From Fasciola hepatica (taxonomy: Eukaryota > Platyhelminthes > Trematoda > Plagiorchiida > Fasciolidae), in assembly GCA_948099385.1 (NCBI GenBank), contig CANUEZ040000164.1, positions 1,130,501 through 1,194,500 on the forward strand: 64,000 nucleotides of DNA, in the 5' to 3' direction. The notes under the pieces are model-generated. The model did no database searches and was not told the origin of the DNA. It saw only the letters and a program-made list of their open reading frames with translations. Of the stretch, positions 28,101 to 40,700 are shown piece after piece. Numbering within the stretch: the stretch's first letter is position 1; the number at the start of each line of letters is the position of its first letter. The position numbers were made by a program, and so were the translations under genes.

Positions 28101-31100
28101 TGTAGCACGCGTGAAGGGCTCCCTGGACAGCAACATCAATAAACGTTTTACCCTCCAATGACTGGTTGAGCACTCTCATACTTTCCAAATCCAGCAGTGA
28201 TTGTGTGTCTAGACATTTTCACTACCTCGGATATCGTCGACAAGATAACACTGAAAATGTTTGTAGTTCTGCGGCATACAACCAATTTTTGCCAAATGTC
28301 CGCTGAAATGGGGTATCACAAGACTGCCCCACACGCCCGTTTCTCTTCCTTTTTTCGCATACTATGTAATAAAGTGCGCTTTGTCTAGCAGTCGACGTAA
28401 ATCAACTTCGCCCACTGAACAAACATTTCCATTGAAGTAAAGCCGTTCTGCTGGGTGATAACACACAGACATACCTGTGTGATGACAGGCTAGAACTGGT
28501 TGGTAGCTTTATGTAACTTGGAGATTGCATAAACGCGCGAGGTAGTATTGGAGATCACGTTGTACCATGATCAGCCGAGAGAGAAAATGTTTTTAGTAAA
28601 GTGAGATACGTTGCGCCGTCAAAAAATCCATCTCTTCTCGAACGTATCGTTGTACCGTTTCACATTGTCCAGTGTTTTTCTCTACGATTGCGAAACCTGT
28701 TCATCCAAGCTGATGACGATCAGTGGCAGTCTGTACTTGAGTGTGATTGTCTTTGAAGCAGTGTTCATGTGTAGTGGTGGCATCAAATGAGCAATGACGG
28801 AATTCGTGGCTATGTAAAGCTGATCTCTACTCGAGGTAATCACTGCTCTGCCTCCGGTGGCTTAAACAAATTTTGCGTATGCCTTCCGATAATCTGCCTT
28901 TCCGTGATCTGTTTGTGAACTTCGTAAGACTGAGTCTCAGCGTGGCCGTCAGGTCAGGATTAGGTATGGAGGTTTGAAAAATTCGCCTCCGCATCAAGTT
29001 GAACCGTGAGACAATGGTTTTCGTTGGTTATACAGATTTGAGTATGCCCGTGAATGAAAATCAGTCGTGCTTTGCGAAATTCGTAGTGTCATTGTTGTTC
29101 GATTACATCTGACCATATCAAAGAAAAAACCGGTCAAATTTTCATTTCTTTGTAATTCCTTGCATTTTCTCATTCTTTTTATCATGTCAACTCCTTCCCG
29201 CAGTCCGTGGAGTGTGGTTGTGTCTGCCTCTACCTCGGGTAGTCCGCCTCCCACCCCTAGAACCCCGCATTTGGTTACCAGTGCAGTTCATTCACTCACT
29301 CTGGCTTGGTCTAACTCGAGCATGCACTTGAACCAACAGCACCAACAACAATCATCCAATAATTTACCCGCCACGAATGGGGCTGGACCGACGATTAGTT
29401 ATACTCTGGAGATGGAAGACGAAGCTATGGGACATGGTTTTGTCACTGTGTTTGATGGTACCGGAACGGAGCATTGTGTGGGAAATCTGCGACGCAACAC
29501 TCGATACCGATTCAGACTGGCTGCGGTAAATTCGGACGGCCGAAGCCGATGGAGCGAAATTGTCACACTGTGCACACTGCCCAATCGCCCGACTCCCCCG
29601 TTGGCTTTGCGGGTAAGTCACAGGTGTCTCACGACCGGTAGTTTGTTCTAATGGTTCCTGTCTGTCTGTTCGCACAAACTAAAATGTACTATTCTCTATC
29701 ACTGCTTATTCGTGTTCTGACATAGAGAGTATTGTCCGTCAGGTCCAGCTTCCCATGCTCAGTTATGGAATGCATCGATCTTGCCCAGTTTCGATAACTT
29801 TTTTTGGCGTGTTTATGGTAACACACAGGTGTTGAAATATTAAGCTGATGTAAAATAGAATGGTTCATTCGGTTCGGTTCGGTTCGGTTTTATTCAGTTC
29901 CCCCGACCATTACCTTTTGTACTCTGGTTTCGGTTGCTACCTCGGTTCAGAGGTGAAACAAACTAAAACGTAACGGGTAAATAAATAGCGGGAAAGGTTG
30001 AAGCGAAAGCTGTGCAGAAAAGAAAAGCGATCGCTTGCAGCTGCCCATTTCCCTGAGGTACTTACCCATCTCTACGAAGGTCTTCAACCATCAGGTAGGC
30101 TTATCTCGTAAACCGCAACCCGTTTAGATTAGGCTTTCAGTTCAGCGAGTAACCTATGGTTCGTAGCACCCTACGCCTAACCTCGCCATTGCTGATATGG
30201 TTCTCCTGTCATATTGAAATAATGCTGTCAATATATCGATGCTCAAACACCGATAGTCTTCGCGTATCTTCCAACCCGGACAGTCACAATTCTAAGCCGT
30301 ATAAAAAGTCGAGCTCATCTGCCGTTTTGATCAACAAGTGAATGTTACGTCGGCATCGAAAGTAACTCAGAATGGCACAAATCAAACACACCTTCTGTAT
30401 GTACAACGACACTTCATTCAATGTCCGATCCCCGAGTGAGGTGTTACTGCCCAGGTGGCTGAGCTTATCTAATTCGACTAAGGCTTCCTCTGACCAGTTG
30501 TCAGTGCACATCAAGTAAACCTTTTATCCAGAATTATCTGCTTATATGCTTCGTGAATCGAAATTACCGAGCCCGTTGTTTGCCCGCTCGTTTGAAGTCA
30601 AAATTTGGAAACTATGTAAACGTGGGCTCAGTCCAGCTGAATTCGGGCAGAATCAAACCCAATCCCCGGCCACATGTGGACCGGTCATCTAGTGGGTCCT
30701 GATCAGGACCCAGGATACTTTACAAGTTACCCCCAAGATGCACGGACTAGGCCCGGGTACGCAAGATAGCTTTCAGCGAGGTCATTGGAGTGAGACATTT
30801 GACTCCCGGTCTCTTTGAGCAAAAATGGTTGGTATATGTCTCCGCCTCTCAGACCGGCCCAAAACATTCCTTGTTTTAACTTAAACCATCTACCAACTCC
30901 TAATTTTTAATTATTGCTTCACATTTCCCGCCTTGCTTCATGCCATGCATACGGATGCACGCAAACATCCACTGAACGCGGATGTCGCGACCCATAAATT
31001 TTAGCGTCGTAAGTATCGGTCATCGGAAAAATTACTCACCTGGATTTGTTTTTAGGATTATGTATACGGCACTATTAGGAAGCAGTTTGATAAGCAATGG

Positions 31101-31664
31101 GCCTGTCTGTTCCACGGCATCTTTGAAATAATTATCTTGGCTTCGAGGCGCATTCGGTGTAACATAACTCATCTAATCAGTTTATAATATTTCTGAAGTT
31201 AGATGTTTCTCTGTGTCTTCTCGCCTGTTCTACCTTGGTTCCAACCCCCAGCTCGTCGGTCCACCGCGTTCAAATCGTGTGGACTTAGTTTGGGAAGCTC
31301 CCGAGGACGATGGTGGGCTGTCCGTGCAAAGTTATCGCCTTGAAGTCAATCTTCCGTATATTCCTTGTTCAACAAATGGGCTGAACTCCATGAATGCGGA
31401 TACAACTTTCAGCTCACCTAATGCCTCAGTTACTGGTGTGGAAAAGTTGCTGTGTTGGCCTCGAGCTACTGGTACGTTATCTGTTTTGCCTTTGGTTCAA
31501 AATTCCTTGGTGATGCGCACACAAGAATTTGCTCTCACCAGGCTCGTTATGATGCCTTGTCTTACGGAATCTTATGTGATTAAGTACTCTGAATCTCACA
31601 GCCACGTTTGCTTGTTATCTTTGATACCGCAGTGGGCCTTCAAGGCCACTGGATGTGCTTCTTC

Positions 31665-31716
<52 letters not shown>

Positions 31717-34700
31717 CATGAGCAGAATAATGTGAGAAGTCTGGAATAGAGATATATGTGGTTTGTCAGATTTCACTTGCCGGAAGTACACGACATAATA
31801 ATGAGTGTGCCAAAATAACCTCCAGTAATCATCTTCTATCATGATAATATTAGCTCTGGAGAAGACACATTCATGAAACATAAAATCATTGGTGAAGTCA
31901 GCATCAATGCTTGAAAGTGTTCAGAAGCCTGAATCGTATGACGCCATCTGACCTCCCCATACTTTTACAGCCAATTGATACATTTTCAATCGATTAGGAT
32001 AACTGAAATCGATCTGTCTTTGCAAGTTTCTCTCCGCTTCTTTAATGTGTCTGTTTGCATTCCATACAATGAATTGGCCCATTCCATGAACTGGTAATCC
32101 CTTCAATCACGAGGCGACTTCAAGCTTCCATGCGGACTTGTCGCTAAATCTCTATAGTGTTGTTTTCTCTGTTGTCGCCGTTAACCGTAAAGAAGTAAAC
32201 CTCTGTCCAATAATTCGGAGTTTAGAAATCAAAAGTGGCGCCAGCGATCCAGGCTGGGCCATATTTTTACTACACACGGCCCCTCTCCCCATCGACCCAT
32301 CGTTTGCTGTTCCGTTCTCTAGTTCCCCGTTCCATCGCTAATTGCCGACAGTTGTGAAATCGATAGGGAACGGACTAAGAGCAACAGATGCTGGTAATGT
32401 TTTCAAAAACTTTACTTCTCTATAATTCAATGGTAAGGGGTATAACTCGTCTTATAATTTTATTCTGAATGTCGTATCAATGCCCAACTCACCACTAAAA
32501 ATCATGGGAACATCGTACAGTTGTACCATCGGGCTTCTTATGAATCATAAGCAGTGCGTGTCCGCCGAACTTCAACTGGGATTCAATCCCCGGTTTCATG
32601 ATTGCGTATCTGTTGTGTCCTTCACAACAATCTCCGAATGTAGCAATCTTTTGATAAATCAAACAGACGTTAGACGCTCGAGTGTCATCTAGACACGTTA
32701 AGTCGCAAGATCTGACCGGTAACAGAAGCGCAATGGTCAAAGCTAGGCCATTCACTAGCGTGAATGAGAAGTTAATGTGTCGACGGGCAGAGGCTTATGA
32801 TTTTAATGGGCGCCCAAGTCGTGCGGTTCGGGAAAGCACTGAATTCGACTACTTATATAGGACGGAGCAGGCCGACCTTGGGATCGGGTAACCAATCAAT
32901 CGGAGGGAGACAGCATATGTTACCAATACATCATGGCACAATGAGATACAAATTCAAATTAATAAATAAATAAGTGATTTGAATTACTCGATAGGTAAGA
33001 TATTTTTGGGGAAGATAATATCACTATTGTCATATGCGTTTCAGTATTGGGGAAACTTAACTGTCTCCTCAACAGTGTCACACGCCCAACTATAAGATTA
33101 TCTGGACTGGTTCACTGGTAGCACTGGCTGCATGAAAGTTGCCAGTTAGAACATCTGATTGGCCGTGATGACAGTCGAACCGGAGACAGTGGGGTTTTGA
33201 TCGTTTATTCATCGCCGGCCATGCTAGGCGACCTATGACCTTGATGCGTTGTACCCAGCATCAAACCTTTTTCTCATCAGTTCTCACTGGTTACGATGCG
33301 GTTGATCATCGAATTGCACCCGGGGCTTTTACTGATGCTTCGCTTTTGATGTCATACAAACGAATCCTTGAATCTCTGACAAGACTTTTTCAATGAGGTT
33401 CATTAACCCATATCTGCTGAGATTCTTCGGGTAAATGTGGTTCCGAAATCGTCGCAGATGAATCTCATTCGTTGTTCAACGACGGATGGTGATCAACCGG
33501 TTTGGGTATCTGACCATCACGTCTTCAGTTCAGTTGGAACGATCATTAGTCATGCACAGTGTCCAGTGGTCATAGTTGCTCTCTGCCAGTCAGTCGGACA
33601 GCTAAATGGTCAAGAGTATGAAAAAAGTTGGGAGTGAACTATGAATAGTAATAATATTGCGACAAGGGAATTGTGTGAATACAAGAGCGATACTGATTGC
33701 GGCGTATAACCATATCCTCAGAAGTATCCAACCTCCATCAATCGCCTAGGTTTCAGATCGTGTTCCGCACCGGCATTGGTCTTGGGCTTTCTTTTTTCGC
33801 ACCCCAAGGATTCTTTACGTCCCGCTTTTTTTTCTCTGGTTGTGGTTTTCCATCTCCGACAGTGTCCAAAACGTAATTTTGTCATCAAATTTGAATGGCG
33901 ATGTCTGACTTCGATGTGGTACTCGTCTGACCGTAAGAACCCGGGTCCAACGTGTCGGTATTTGATAGTTGATTTCTTTGCATTTTAAACGGTATGTTGA
34001 CACAATTGGATTAGATTTTGGTGTAAAGTGGTTATGCTAATCCTTTATCTACTTCATTTGCCGGACATCATCAGTGCTGTATTCCAAATTTTAAAGGCAT
34101 AGCGTAAGTTTGGAAAACACAGGTTGGCGAACAAGCTCGTTTTCAGTGATTAAGAATCACTGGAAACGAGCTTGTTCGCCAACCTGTGTTTTCCAAGTGT
34201 GATCTGGGGGATTTTTCGGGCATAACGTAAGTATGTATGTACGGACGAATGTGCATTAAGCACGGGCATATGACAAGCGCGAGCACGAACATGCAAGCAG
34301 AGACGCAGTCAAGTAAGTACGGAATCAGAGTCACATGCCAGCCAAAACGCCAGTCACGCGTACAACGGAACCAGACCACACGAGGCCGTAAGACAAGTGA
34401 CACTATCTGATAGGTTAACACAGTCCGGAATGGAACAAGTCTAGCATCAGCCCTGTGTGCCTGTGTATGTGCGTGCGTCCGTGCGTTTGAGGGATATAGT
34501 TCACTCGCCCCCGGGGCGTACGTTTGTGTGCGAGAGCGAATGCGTTATTGGCTGTCTGAGGGGAAAAGAACAGGTAGTAAAATATTTTTCAAATTGAGGC
34601 GCTGCTAATACGGAGCTTCTGAAGTGGATTGTAGTGGACCCGTAGGCAGTGAGACTTAAACCCGGGATCCTAGAGTCAGTGATGATGGTCGTGTGATTAC

Positions 34701-37700
34701 CAACCATCAAATATTTCACAGAAAAAACGTTTTTTGGTCTGAAATAAGTATCACTTGTGTACGTCCTCGGAAAAAATATCTTCGATACTTTTTGAGAAGA
34801 ATACTGTTACAAAAATTCGGATGAGATAATAAACCCATTGTGCCCAAAAGTGATGAAATCACTTATCAATAACTTCAGCGGTCTGCAATGTGTCACATTT
34901 CGAGAATGTGACTCGGGATAGTTGTTTGTTAGACAGTTGTTGATATCGAACGATGCGATCAGCTGAGATGGACTCATTTATCTGATCTTTCCTGATCGGT
35001 CTTTTGCACACAATTGACTTCACCTGTTGCATTGTTGTACACTTTATCTATTGTTGGTTGCGTCATTATCTCCTTTTGTTGAACGAGAACTCGGGTGATA
35101 CGCGATATGCTGTCTGCATACGCTTATCTCACTTTCATCCGATTAGTCTTATTTTCGCTAAGATGCGATCCAATGTTATTCCGGTTATCCAAAACGTAAT
35201 TTAGGCTTACCTGGGAAGACGTTGTTCTGTTCTCGTCCGTCGACCGGAGTACGTGCGGATGACACATCGTGTTTATTCATGCCCAAACTTGTTCAACTGG
35301 AGACACGACACTTCGACAATAGTACAGCGAATTCCAGTGCGGACTCCGTCAGCAGGGACCACGAGGTGGAACACGAAGAAGATCCGGAACATGGTTTGCT
35401 TGATTCGTTCACTCCTTTGACAACGGAGGATCTGTCAAAATTGGGATATTTCACCGATTCGAACAGTGGTACTTATCAGATGGGTTGGTTCATCGTTTAT
35501 GAGGGGATTGGTCAAGAGGTAGTGTTGGATCATTTGGTCCCCGGATCGCATGTGCTTTTTCGCGTTCGAGCCTGTTCCGCCACCGATTCGGACACGCATA
35601 CTGTTCTGGTTGGTCCTCCCTCGACGCCACCGTTTGCACTCGTTCTTCCCGCAGTCGCTCCGGATGCACCTGACGGACCGATTCGTGTGGTTGGACGACC
35701 GCGACCGCATTCAGTTTGTCTAACTTGGCCGCTACCCAAATCCAGCGGTGGCGCACCAGTTCTAGCGTACGAAGTAAGTGCAATCAATCTGGCATTATAG
35801 CCGTTCGTAGACGCCCACCGGCTTTGATAACCAAACAGTGTCTCATAGTATTCTAATTGAAATTAAAGTGCAGCTTAGCTTACGTTCGTTCATCCATTAG
35901 GAAAAATCAGCAGAGTAACGAGTCTCATCCCACCAGATTGAATTATGTGATAATGTAAGTTCTTTGAGAACGCCAGGACCCTGTTTAGCGAGAGGTAACG
36001 TACGTAATAAGTGGCTTCCTAAAAACTGTTGGTCTTATCATGATATATCATCGAGCCGGTTTTCTTATCCCTTTGGTGTAGAATATTTCAAGATCTCAAA
36101 TGTCCTCTGCAACATGAAGGGCAACCGACGAGCATGTCTCCGAAATTCGGATTGATGAAGCACATGAGGTCCCAATAAGTCAGTCATACTGATAAGCCTA
36201 GCAAGGTGGGGTCTTCAAACTTGGCCGTGCTGTCCGTTACACCTCGAGACTATTTTGATACATCAGCACTCTGTCTGCATTAATTTTCGTTTCTTTTCAT
36301 AGAAACGTTGGGCCAATAACGACATGCCTAATGTTGTATCTTATCCGTGTGATTTCACCAGATCTTTGGGATACGCGAATCCCTTGCTATGAAGTAGTTG
36401 CGGAAAATCAGTGAGAAATGAAACGGAAATTTTCGGAAAGCCAAACGGTCATCGCCATAATCGCCGCTCCGGGTGGAAAGATGTACTAAGGAAGCAAACT
36501 TTGTCAACAATATGCTCACTAATCATCAAAAGCCCTAACGTTTGATCACAGTTTGGAAAATTCACGAGATTGACTGATTTTGTCCATTATCGGGAGTATA
36601 GTTAGTTGGGTGTCTTTTTGCTGCAACAAACTTGGCTCCACACTGTTATTGATGACGGAATTATCACACTGGATGATTTCGCTACCCTACGCGTCTACTG
36701 CCCGGCTTCGTACACTAAAAGTTGAGTCATCATTTTTATGAGTGAACGATGATGTTAACGCCCGAAAAACACTTTTTCATATTCCACAGCTTACATCAGT
36801 GCTTCTGTTCTAGAGTGCAAACTTGGACACCTACGTTATCCCACGTCCATAATTCTTGTTAACGTATACATTTCCCCAGCGTGTCCTCTCTCTGAGCCTG
36901 ATGGATTCTCCGATTTTGTCTCTGCAATTCTATTGAACTCTGTTTAATTTTCCGTATGTGTTGTCTACAGCAACTTCAACAGGTTCAACGTGAGGTGGTT
37001 CCTTATATCCCTTGACCTGACCAGTATTATCACCTTCCCCACCATGTTTGACGCGCCGTTCGATCTTTGTCGTGGTAATGATCCCGACATGTTTCATGTT
37101 GTAAGTCATCCTCCACTCGGATGTTCTGATCACGCCATTGTAAGAGTTTTCTCAGTGATTTACCCTAGGAATAGACACACATATCTTACTCAGAGCCGTG
37201 ACCATAAGATATACAGTTGACAATGTCACCGAAAATCCCGCGCGACGCAGATATATGGCTGATAATTTGACCTAAGCATATTTTCGTGCTCCGACTTGTC
37301 GATGTTTTGTGAACGTTTAACTGAATACCTTAAATTCTGCTTTAATGTTTGCTGCCCCATGGAAATATCTGACCCAACCGGGACTCCTCCCCTCAGCTGA
37401 AGCGATTGTGTGGTATGAAGGAGCTTGCTTTCAGAGCCGGAGACCACGGCACAGTGGGTACTCGGTTAAGATCCATCACAATTGAGCTTCAAAGATGGAA
37501 CGCTCTGTACATCCAACCACTAACCGCCAGTAGCAATTGCAGGGAGACATGAAAAATGATCATTCACCTAATCGTTCCTAATTCTCGTAAGCGGTTACCC
37601 TTAACAGACGTTGATGAACTCATTGATCGCCTAACTGACTTCCACCAGAACCCTGCCACAGAGGGCATTACGTCGGACGCATGCAAAGAGCTCACCCACC

Positions 37701-40700
37701 TCCATGAAAACAAGCCAAGCGGCCTAGACTGTCTACAACCGATCATGTCCCTCGTATTTGCTGATCTCTTTGACCCGTGCTTAAATCGTAATACTTTTCT
37801 GAGTTTTGGAAAATGGCTTCTCTCACTGCAGTACCCAAAAAGGGTACATGTAAACTACGTCCAATAGCTCGTACACAGGTAGCTCTCAAAGTGTTTGAAA
37901 ACATCACCTACTCAGATCAATGTGTTGGACTTCAAGCAACTTTCATATCGCCGACTACGATCAATCCTCGATGCCCTGGTCTCTCTCACCCACTCTGTTT
38001 CATTATCTGTTGATCGCAAAAGTCAAGTAGTTAGGGTCTGTTCCTTTGACTATAGTCACGCGTTTAATTTTGTTGGCAGATCAGACTTACTGCATGCAGT
38101 TACTGACTCTGGCGTCAGTACCTCTGGCATTAATCTTTTGTCTAACTACTTTTCCACTCCTCAACAACTTACACGATGTTGTGTCCGAACTTCTTCCGTG
38201 CTTCCTTCTGCAGAGGGTATCCTCTAGGGTGCCATTCTATCACCGTTTTTTTCTGCTTATATCATGCCAGTTTATGACAATTATCTCCCTATTAAATACG
38301 TCGGTGATGTGATTTTTGGAATGCCCGACTCGAAATGCTTCACATTTCTCCCTTTACAACGAGGAGTAACTAGGCCGAAATCTGTGGATGAATCCCTCAA
38401 AGTGCTCTTATCTATTTGCCCCCATGAAACTCATCGATACTCCAGTCTGCCGGTATCCAATCCGGAACTAGTCAACAATGGAGACCTAATACAAAGAGTA
38501 CCCTCCGTCTAGTACCTCGGTGTAACCACCAACCGTAACCTTACCCGAACAGATCATGTCGCGCCATTCTTCTTGAAAGTTCGACGACGCACCTTTAACT
38601 TGATACAACTAAAGTCATTCTCCTCCCCATATAGCCTAATAAGATAGTTTGTATTTGTCGTGTTCACTACTTTCGGAAGCGCATGGTAAACAGGAAATGC
38701 GTTTATTCGTACGGAAGTAAGCAAACGAATAAACAAGTGAATCGTCTATCTCAAGCGTAAGCGCTATATGCAATCTCTTGCGGTTAAACAGGGCCGTTTC
38801 ACTTAATAAGACGCTTTCTGTTTTTATGCATCCTTCCACGTTGGCTCTATGCTTCCCCCACCATATTCCTTTGACTACTTGTGAAAGACTGTAGGATCAT
38901 CGTCAGGTCCCTTAAACATTTGTCTCGACATGGTGGCATCGCTTGCGACCTGCTCTTCCGCTTTATATCAGTTTCAGTTCAGTTTATTCAACCATTAATC
39001 TCCCACTTCTGTGCTCTGGTTTCGGTTGCTACCTTCCAGCATTGCCCAGTAAAGGGCAGAAAGAATAGAAGTATAGTGATGAACATCGAAAAAGTCGAAG
39101 TACTGAAGGAAAATCAAGACGACAAGGAAAGAGTCCGAATGCAACTACCCCACTGACCGCGACACCTAGCCATATCACTTAATGTCTCCAACCATTTAGT
39201 AGGTGGATTACGTGGACCCCAAGCTGGAATTCTAACATACCCTACGTGACCAAGTCCATTGGCCAAGGTTTTCATACCTTTTGCCATGTCATGGACTGAG
39301 CACCTCGACTTACCTTCCAATCATCACCTGCATCAGAGAACAGCGTATGCCGAGGAGGTCCATCCGTGGACGTTCGAGGATCCACCTCTAGCCTTTATTT
39401 GGTCAAGCGCGTCCTGCGAGGCAGCAGCGTTGATCCAGGTGAACCGGTGGCCAGTTGTATAGTTCATTCGACCCTTCTGGAAAGCTTGTCGAGTAGGTAG
39501 AACACGACAAAGACCTGTGACCTTGTCTAGTGGCGGTCCACACTCGTCAGCAGATTTATGGGGCCTGATAGAGTTGAGAACGCTAGATAGTGAAAATCCC
39601 ACGCTGGTGCGGCCATTCTCTTGTTCGCGCCTCGGGGATGCTCGTGGTAGCACACAGCTGTACACTGTCCGGATTGAACAGTCACGTTGTCTCACAATTT
39701 CCGATTCTTATGAAATCTTACTTTTAACGATCACCAGGTGTGGCAAATGGACTCGCCGACCACCGATCCACCGTCTGGTGACTCCGTGGATGATAAGGTT
39801 GACGATAGCGATGATGCGGATGTCGATTTGACTAACGAAAGTTACATGGACAGATATAATGATTCCAGAGGCTCTTCCTTTCTTCCGGTGACCAGTTCAA
39901 TTCTTGCTCATAGTCGATCCTCTTCCGGCTGCAGTGAACGTGCTGACGATTCCATCAACACTCATTCAACCCCGCTCTTGGTCCCCTCTGCTTGCGGCCG
40001 CACTGATCTATCTGGGTTATTGCCGATGGGACGTCTCATATGCTCTGTGCTGTTGCCGGAATGTCGTGTCACTGGTCTACACCCTGGCAGCCGTTACGCT
40101 TTCCGTGTTCGTGCTTGCAATCGCATCGGTCGCGGTCCATGGACAGAGTGGGCCAAAGTGACCACAGTCCCTGGACCGCCGGCTGCACCGCGACATGCGC
40201 CACGGGTACATCCGTCCGCCGAAAGTGGTGGAATTCGTGTGGAATGGGATCCTGTTCGACGAGGCAACGGGGCACCCGTGTCCAGTTACATTTTAGAATG
40301 GCAACCCATATCCTCGACCACACCAACGACGACAATAACAAGTGCGGAGCTGTGTGATTTTCAACTGGTACGTTCTGTAGACCTGTTTTCGGTTTTCTTT
40401 TTGATCATTTGATTGATAATACCATGTCAGTACGATGAGGAAGACTGAATAGGGGAATTTCTCTCGCAGTGTTTGTAGTCCGTCTTGTCTGTTGTATCTC
40501 GTCACCGGGTGTACATGTTCCGGCGTCACATGCGCGTTCGCTTTATTCACCTACAGTGTTTGACCCCTGATCGTAGATAATATCAAAAAGTGACATTCGT
40601 AATTTGTCATGTAATTTTCAATCACAGACAACAAGTTCATGGCCTGCGCATTTACGGAAGCACTCATATGCACACTAATGATTGGATGAGAATACGTTTA

